DNA from: HGM11416 sp964532155
GTDB taxonomy: Bacteria; Bacillota; Clostridia; Christensenellales; Borkfalkiaceae
DNA length: 42,162 nucleotides
Direction of reading: 5' to 3'
Assembly: GCA_964532155.1 (NCBI GenBank)
Contig: CAZHGN010000009.1
Location: forward strand, 1-42,162
Shown in pieces: positions 39,397 to 42,162 of this stretch (the first letter of the stretch is position 1; each line of letters opens with the position of its first letter). The notes below the pieces were generated by a model. It saw nothing but the letters and a program-made list of their open reading frames with translations, did not search any database and was not told the DNA's origin. The position numbers and the translations under genes were made by a program.

Positions 39397-40791
39397 ATGG
39401 ACGAAAAATTTAACGCATACGACCCCGACCCGCGCGACAAAATCACGGAAGAACTCATAGAACTTTTGCGCAGCGACGAACAACGCGAAACACTTGCCGA
39501 AAAACTTGCCGACTACCACGAAAACGACGTGGCGCACGCACTAACATTGCTTTGCGAAGAGGAACGCAAAAAACTGTATTTAAAGCTCGACGACGAGTTT
39601 TTATCCGAAGTATTCAGTTATCTCGACGATCCCGAACCGTTTATCGAAGAAATGACCGCCGATAAAGCCGCGGACATAATCGAATCGATGGCAGCGGACG
39701 ACGCCGTGGACGTATTGGACGAGCTGGACGAAGATAAAAAGCGCGAGATTATCGAGCTTATGGACGAGGACAGCGCCAACGACGTAAAACTCATTTCGGG
39801 CTACGACGAGGATTGCGTAGGTTCTTATATGACCACCGACTTCGTAAGCATAGGCAAGGACTTCGACGTTAAACGCGCAATGAAGAGCCTTGTAGAGCAA
39901 GCCGCCGAAAACGACAATATTTCTACCCTTTACGTTACCGACGGCGACGTTTATTACGGCGCTATACCGCTTACGAAACTGTTTATCGCTCGGAGCGATA
40001 CCGCCCTCGACGATATAATAACGACGTCGTACCCATACCTTTACGCAAGTGAAAAAATCGAGGACGTTTTGGACCGAGTTAAAGAATATCAAGAGGAGTC
40101 TATTCCCGTTTTAGATAGCGATAATCGACTTATAGGCGCATTAACGAGCGCGGACGTCGTTGAAGCGGTCGACGAGGAAATGAGCGAGGACTACGCAAAA
40201 CTTGCAGGTCTTCCAGAAGAAGACGACCTTAACGAACGCGTATTCGGGAGCGTTAAAAAGCGTATTCCGTGGCTCAGCGCGCTCCTCCTTTTAAGCCTTG
40301 CCGTTTCGGGCGTTTTGCGCGGATTCGACGCGGTCATGGCGGCTTTCCCGGTGCTCGTCTTTTTCCAAACAATGGTGCTCGATATGAGCGGCAATTCAAG
40401 CACTCAATCGCTCGGCGTAACGATTAGACGGCTGACGGCAAGCACGGCTACGGCGAAAGAAATGCGCCGCGACTTTTTCAAAGAATTTACCGTTTCCCTT
40501 TTGGACGCGCTCATTCTCGCCGCGATAGGCTTCGTCACGACCGGCGTTTATATGCTTATCAAGGGCAACGCATTCGGTTATTCGGCTTCGGTCGCAGGGT
40601 GTATTTCCGCGGCAATGGCGATTTCGATGACTCTTTCGGGAGTATTCGGCACGCTCATCCCCTCGTTTTTCGATAAAATCGGAGTGGATCCCGCCGCCGC
40701 ATCCGGACCGCTCATCACGACTCTTAACGACCTCGTATCCGCAGTCGCTTACTACGGCTTGTCGGCACTGTTTTTAATCGTTCTGGTTTAA
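39397..40791 (+). CDS. mgtE: Magnesium transporter MgtE, second copy
   Basis: A 464-residue paralogue of the preceding gene with the same domain order: N-terminal superhelix, two CBS domains and five membrane helices. Corresponding pore motifs are LDMSGNSSTQSLGVTIRRL and DPAAASGPLITTLNDLVSAVAYYG. In this copy the usual GNxGTQ becomes GNSSTQ, where Ser-Ser replaces the glycine, which could alter ion selection or activity. AAGGAGG precedes the ATG in the 13-bp gap, so translation is independent but transcription shared. It may form heterodimers with the first copy or serve a different metal or affinity. Both are inferences. Confidence 0.95.
   Translation: MDEKFNAYDPDPRDKITEELIELLRSDEQRETLAEKLADYHENDVAHALTLLCEEERKKLYLKLDDEFLSEVFSYLDDPEPFIEEMTADKAADIIESMAADDAVDVLDELDEDKKREIIELMDEDSANDVKLISGYDEDCVGSYMTTDFVSIGKDFDVKRAMKSLVEQAAENDNISTLYVTDGDVYYGAIPLTKLFIARSDTALDDIITTSYPYLYASEKIEDVLDRVKEYQEESIPVLDSDNRLIGALTSADVVEAVDEEMSEDYAKLAGLPEEDDLNERVFGSVKKRIPWLSALLLLSLAVSGVLRGFDAVMAAFPVLVFFQTMVLDMSGNSSTQSLGVTIRRLTASTATAKEMRRDFFKEFTVSLLDALILAAIGFVTTGVYMLIKGNAFGYSASVAGCISAAMAISMTLSGVFGTLIPSFFDKIGVDPAAASGPLITTLNDLVSAVAYYGLSALFLIVLV
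40121..40135 (+). repeat. Dispersed 15-bp repeat, copy 11 (inside mgtE 2)
   Basis: ATAATCGACTTATAG, at the same codon positions as copy 10, inside a longer patch nearly identical between the two genes. Confidence 0.75.
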
Positions 40792-40854
40792 CCGCAGCTA
40801 ATTTTCGGCTAAAATCACACCGAAACGATTTTTTACAAACGATATTTTTAACTT

Positions 40855-40913
40855 AAAGAGAGAATAATTCGGCTTACAAAAATAAGCTTTGCCGCGTTAT
40901 TCTCTCTTTTTTG
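40855..40913 (+). terminator. Terminator of the mgtE operon
   Basis: AAAGAGAGAATAA (40855-40867) pairs with TTATTCTCTCTTT (from 40898), followed by a T run, a stem of 13 bp with an inner CGGCTT hairpin. 40914-41100 beyond it contains no supported gene. Confidence 0.85.
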
Positions 40914-41151
40914 TGGATTGGTTTTGATATTTTTCGACCTTTTACCGCCGTAAATCATTTTTTTCGCAGAACGCAATATAATATTATCTATAAGAAGTAA
41001 ATCTTTGCCTTCCGGTAAAACCTTTGCAAAGCCATAGGCTTTGCCGTAAAAACTTCCGTTTTTTCCCTTTATGGTTGTAATTCGGCGAAGTCGCAAACAC
41101 TTGCAAGCAAGTTTGCAACTTCTTGTATTATAATGAATTTAAGGTGACGAA

Positions 41152-42150
41152 ATGTGCGCACTCTTAAGAAAAGCGCTTTTGCTTAAAGCGGCAGACAACG
41201 CCGCAACCGACGCGTTGAAAAAGAATTTTGCCGTGCTAAAAGGCGAAAAATCGCAAAAAGGCACGGTGTTCGAGCCGCCGACCGACGTTTTTTGCGATAA
41301 AAAAGGCAGCTACGCCCTTGCGGTGACCGACGGACAAAACGTCGCCGTTTTTTGCCCTTGCACTAAAACCGAATGTAAAACGGCGGAAAATTTTGAGCTT
41401 AAAGAGGGGTTTGCGGCGGCTATATTCGACCTCGATAAAACGCCGCCTCGCCTTTTGCTTTACGGCAGTTCTTTAAAGGAACGCTTTCCGCCCGAACGGC
41501 TCGAAAAAGCGTTAAGCGAAAAATACGCAGACAAGGGAACGGACGAAAAAAAGAGCGCCGTGGTTTTAACCGCCACCGACCTTGAGTCAAGCGAACCGAC
41601 CGTCTACGACGACGAAGCCGTTGCCGAAGACAATTATTACGAAACGGCGGCAAAGGGCAAAGCGAAAGAAGAAACTTTTGCGCCGATAAAGGAGAACGAT
41701 GACGACCTATCTCACACGGTATTTGACTTTGAACCGAAAAGTGAAAGCAAAAAGAGCGAAGCGGAAAGCGCAGATTGCGCACGGCAAAATGACGAGGATG
41801 ATCTCGCTTGCCCGCTCGAAAAAACTCTCCCCGCGTTTTACGGAGAAAACGAGCGCGAAATAACCTCGATTTTTAAAAAATATCCGCCTATAGCACCGTT
41901 ATCCGACCTTATCCGTGATAGCCGCTGGGTAAAAATACCCTATAAAAACGGGGCGTTTTATCTGTTCGGCGAAATCACTCGCGGCGGCGTCCCATCGTAT
42001 TTGGTATACGGCGTATGCGGAAAAAAGTCCGAAAAGCCAACGGGGTTTTATTCATATTCCCATTTTATACCTTGCTCGCCCTACTCGGGCTCCGACGACG
42101 GCTTTTGGTGCGCATTCCAAAGAACGGACAACGGCAAATTGGAAAATTAA
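41152..42150 (+). CDS. Conserved-looking protein with acidic linker, function unknown
   Basis: I do not recognise this 332-residue protein. The N-terminal 100 residues look globular (KGSYALAVTDGQNVAVFCPCTKTECKT and FAAAIFDLDKTPPRLLLYG). Residues about 120-215 are a highly charged, Glu/Asp/Lys/Ser-rich linker that is probably disordered. The C-terminal domain (about 225-320) appears folded, with RWVKIPYKNGAFYLFGEI, GGVPSYLVYGVCGK and GSDDGFWCAFQ. There is no signal peptide or membrane helix, so it is probably cytoplasmic. AAGGTG precedes the ATG, with TATAAT about 20 bp upstream, though without a good -35. The gene ends 12 bp before the window edge. Confidence 0.7.
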   Translation: MCALLRKALLLKAADNAATDALKKNFAVLKGEKSQKGTVFEPPTDVFCDKKGSYALAVTDGQNVAVFCPCTKTECKTAENFELKEGFAAAIFDLDKTPPRLLLYGSSLKERFPPERLEKALSEKYADKGTDEKKSAVVLTATDLESSEPTVYDDEAVAEDNYYETAAKGKAKEETFAPIKENDDDLSHTVFDFEPKSESKKSEAESADCARQNDEDDLACPLEKTLPAFYGENEREITSIFKKYPPIAPLSDLIRDSRWVKIPYKNGAFYLFGEITRGGVPSYLVYGVCGKKSEKPTGFYSYSHFIPCSPYSGSDDGFWCAFQRTDNGKLEN

Positions 42151-42162
42151 AAACTTTTAAAA

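Noticed and set aside
40848..41096. 82-codon minus-strand frame after mgtE
   Set aside because: It includes the mgtE terminator hairpin and has no ribosome site.
1..42162. CRISPR array, prophage, transposon or resistance island
   Set aside because: No regularly spaced direct repeats, no cas, integrase, transposase or capsid gene was found. The APH-fold kinase alone is not evidence of drug resistance.

Overview
The window looks like a chromosomal contig from an uncultured anaerobic, fermentative Firmicute, probably a gut Clostridia lineage. The evidence is the low-to-middling GC content, very regular TTGACA-N17-TATAAT promoters and AGGAGG ribosome sites, and many Gram-positive lipoproteins. 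A three-subunit electron-bifurcating-type [FeFe] hydrogenase, an archaeal-type aspartyl-tRNA synthetase, the GGGtGRT gene pair and the absence of any respiratory or aerobic gene point the same way. The assignment is an inference from gene content, not from a marker-gene tree.

Layout. 1-1400 holds a possible small RNA and the rplM-rpsI ribosomal operon (minus). 1500-3220 carries a lipoprotein of the endonuclease/exonuclease/phosphatase fold and a glycerophosphodiesterase (minus), divergent from lepA-hemW (plus, to 6432). 6572-7185 is a small secreted membrane protein interrupted by a 100-N gap, flanked by an exact 55-bp duplication. The gap appears to be an assembly artefact, because collapsing it restores one frame. 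7.5-13.8 kb has an M3-like lipoprotein peptidase, a DUF378 protein, an APH-fold kinase, aspS and a leucine-rich-repeat lipoprotein. 14.1-16.1 kb is a two-component system. 16.4-19.7 kb is a tyrS-yigZ-recX-birA cluster (minus). 20.5-22.2 kb is the NifU-like/GGGtGRT pair. Next come a MATE exporter, an iron alcohol dehydrogenase, a GNAT-protease operon and a TetR regulator. 27.8-31.9 kb is hydCBA. 32-37.7 kb has a ZIP metal transporter, a DUF308 membrane protein, a large M6-like metalloprotease lipoprotein and another lipoprotein. 38-40.8 kb is a tandem pair of mgtE magnesium transporters behind a structured leader.

Themes. Energy metabolism is represented by the hydrogenase and the alcohol dehydrogenase, which can both dispose of reducing equivalents. 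Metal handling is represented by ZIP and two MgtE proteins. At least six predicted lipoproteins, three of them proteases or peptidases, suggest a cell surface devoted to protein processing.

The most unusual signals are two. First, a dispersed 15-bp word, ATAATCGAC(C/T)TATAG, occurs 11 times with at most two or three changes. It lies in intergenic hairpins, in terminator arms and inside coding genes. Second, a mutually exclusive terminator/antiterminator leader precedes the mgtE pair and looks like a metal-sensing riboswitch, although I could not match it convincingly to the known M-box consensus. No tRNA, rRNA, CRISPR array, transposase or prophage gene was seen.
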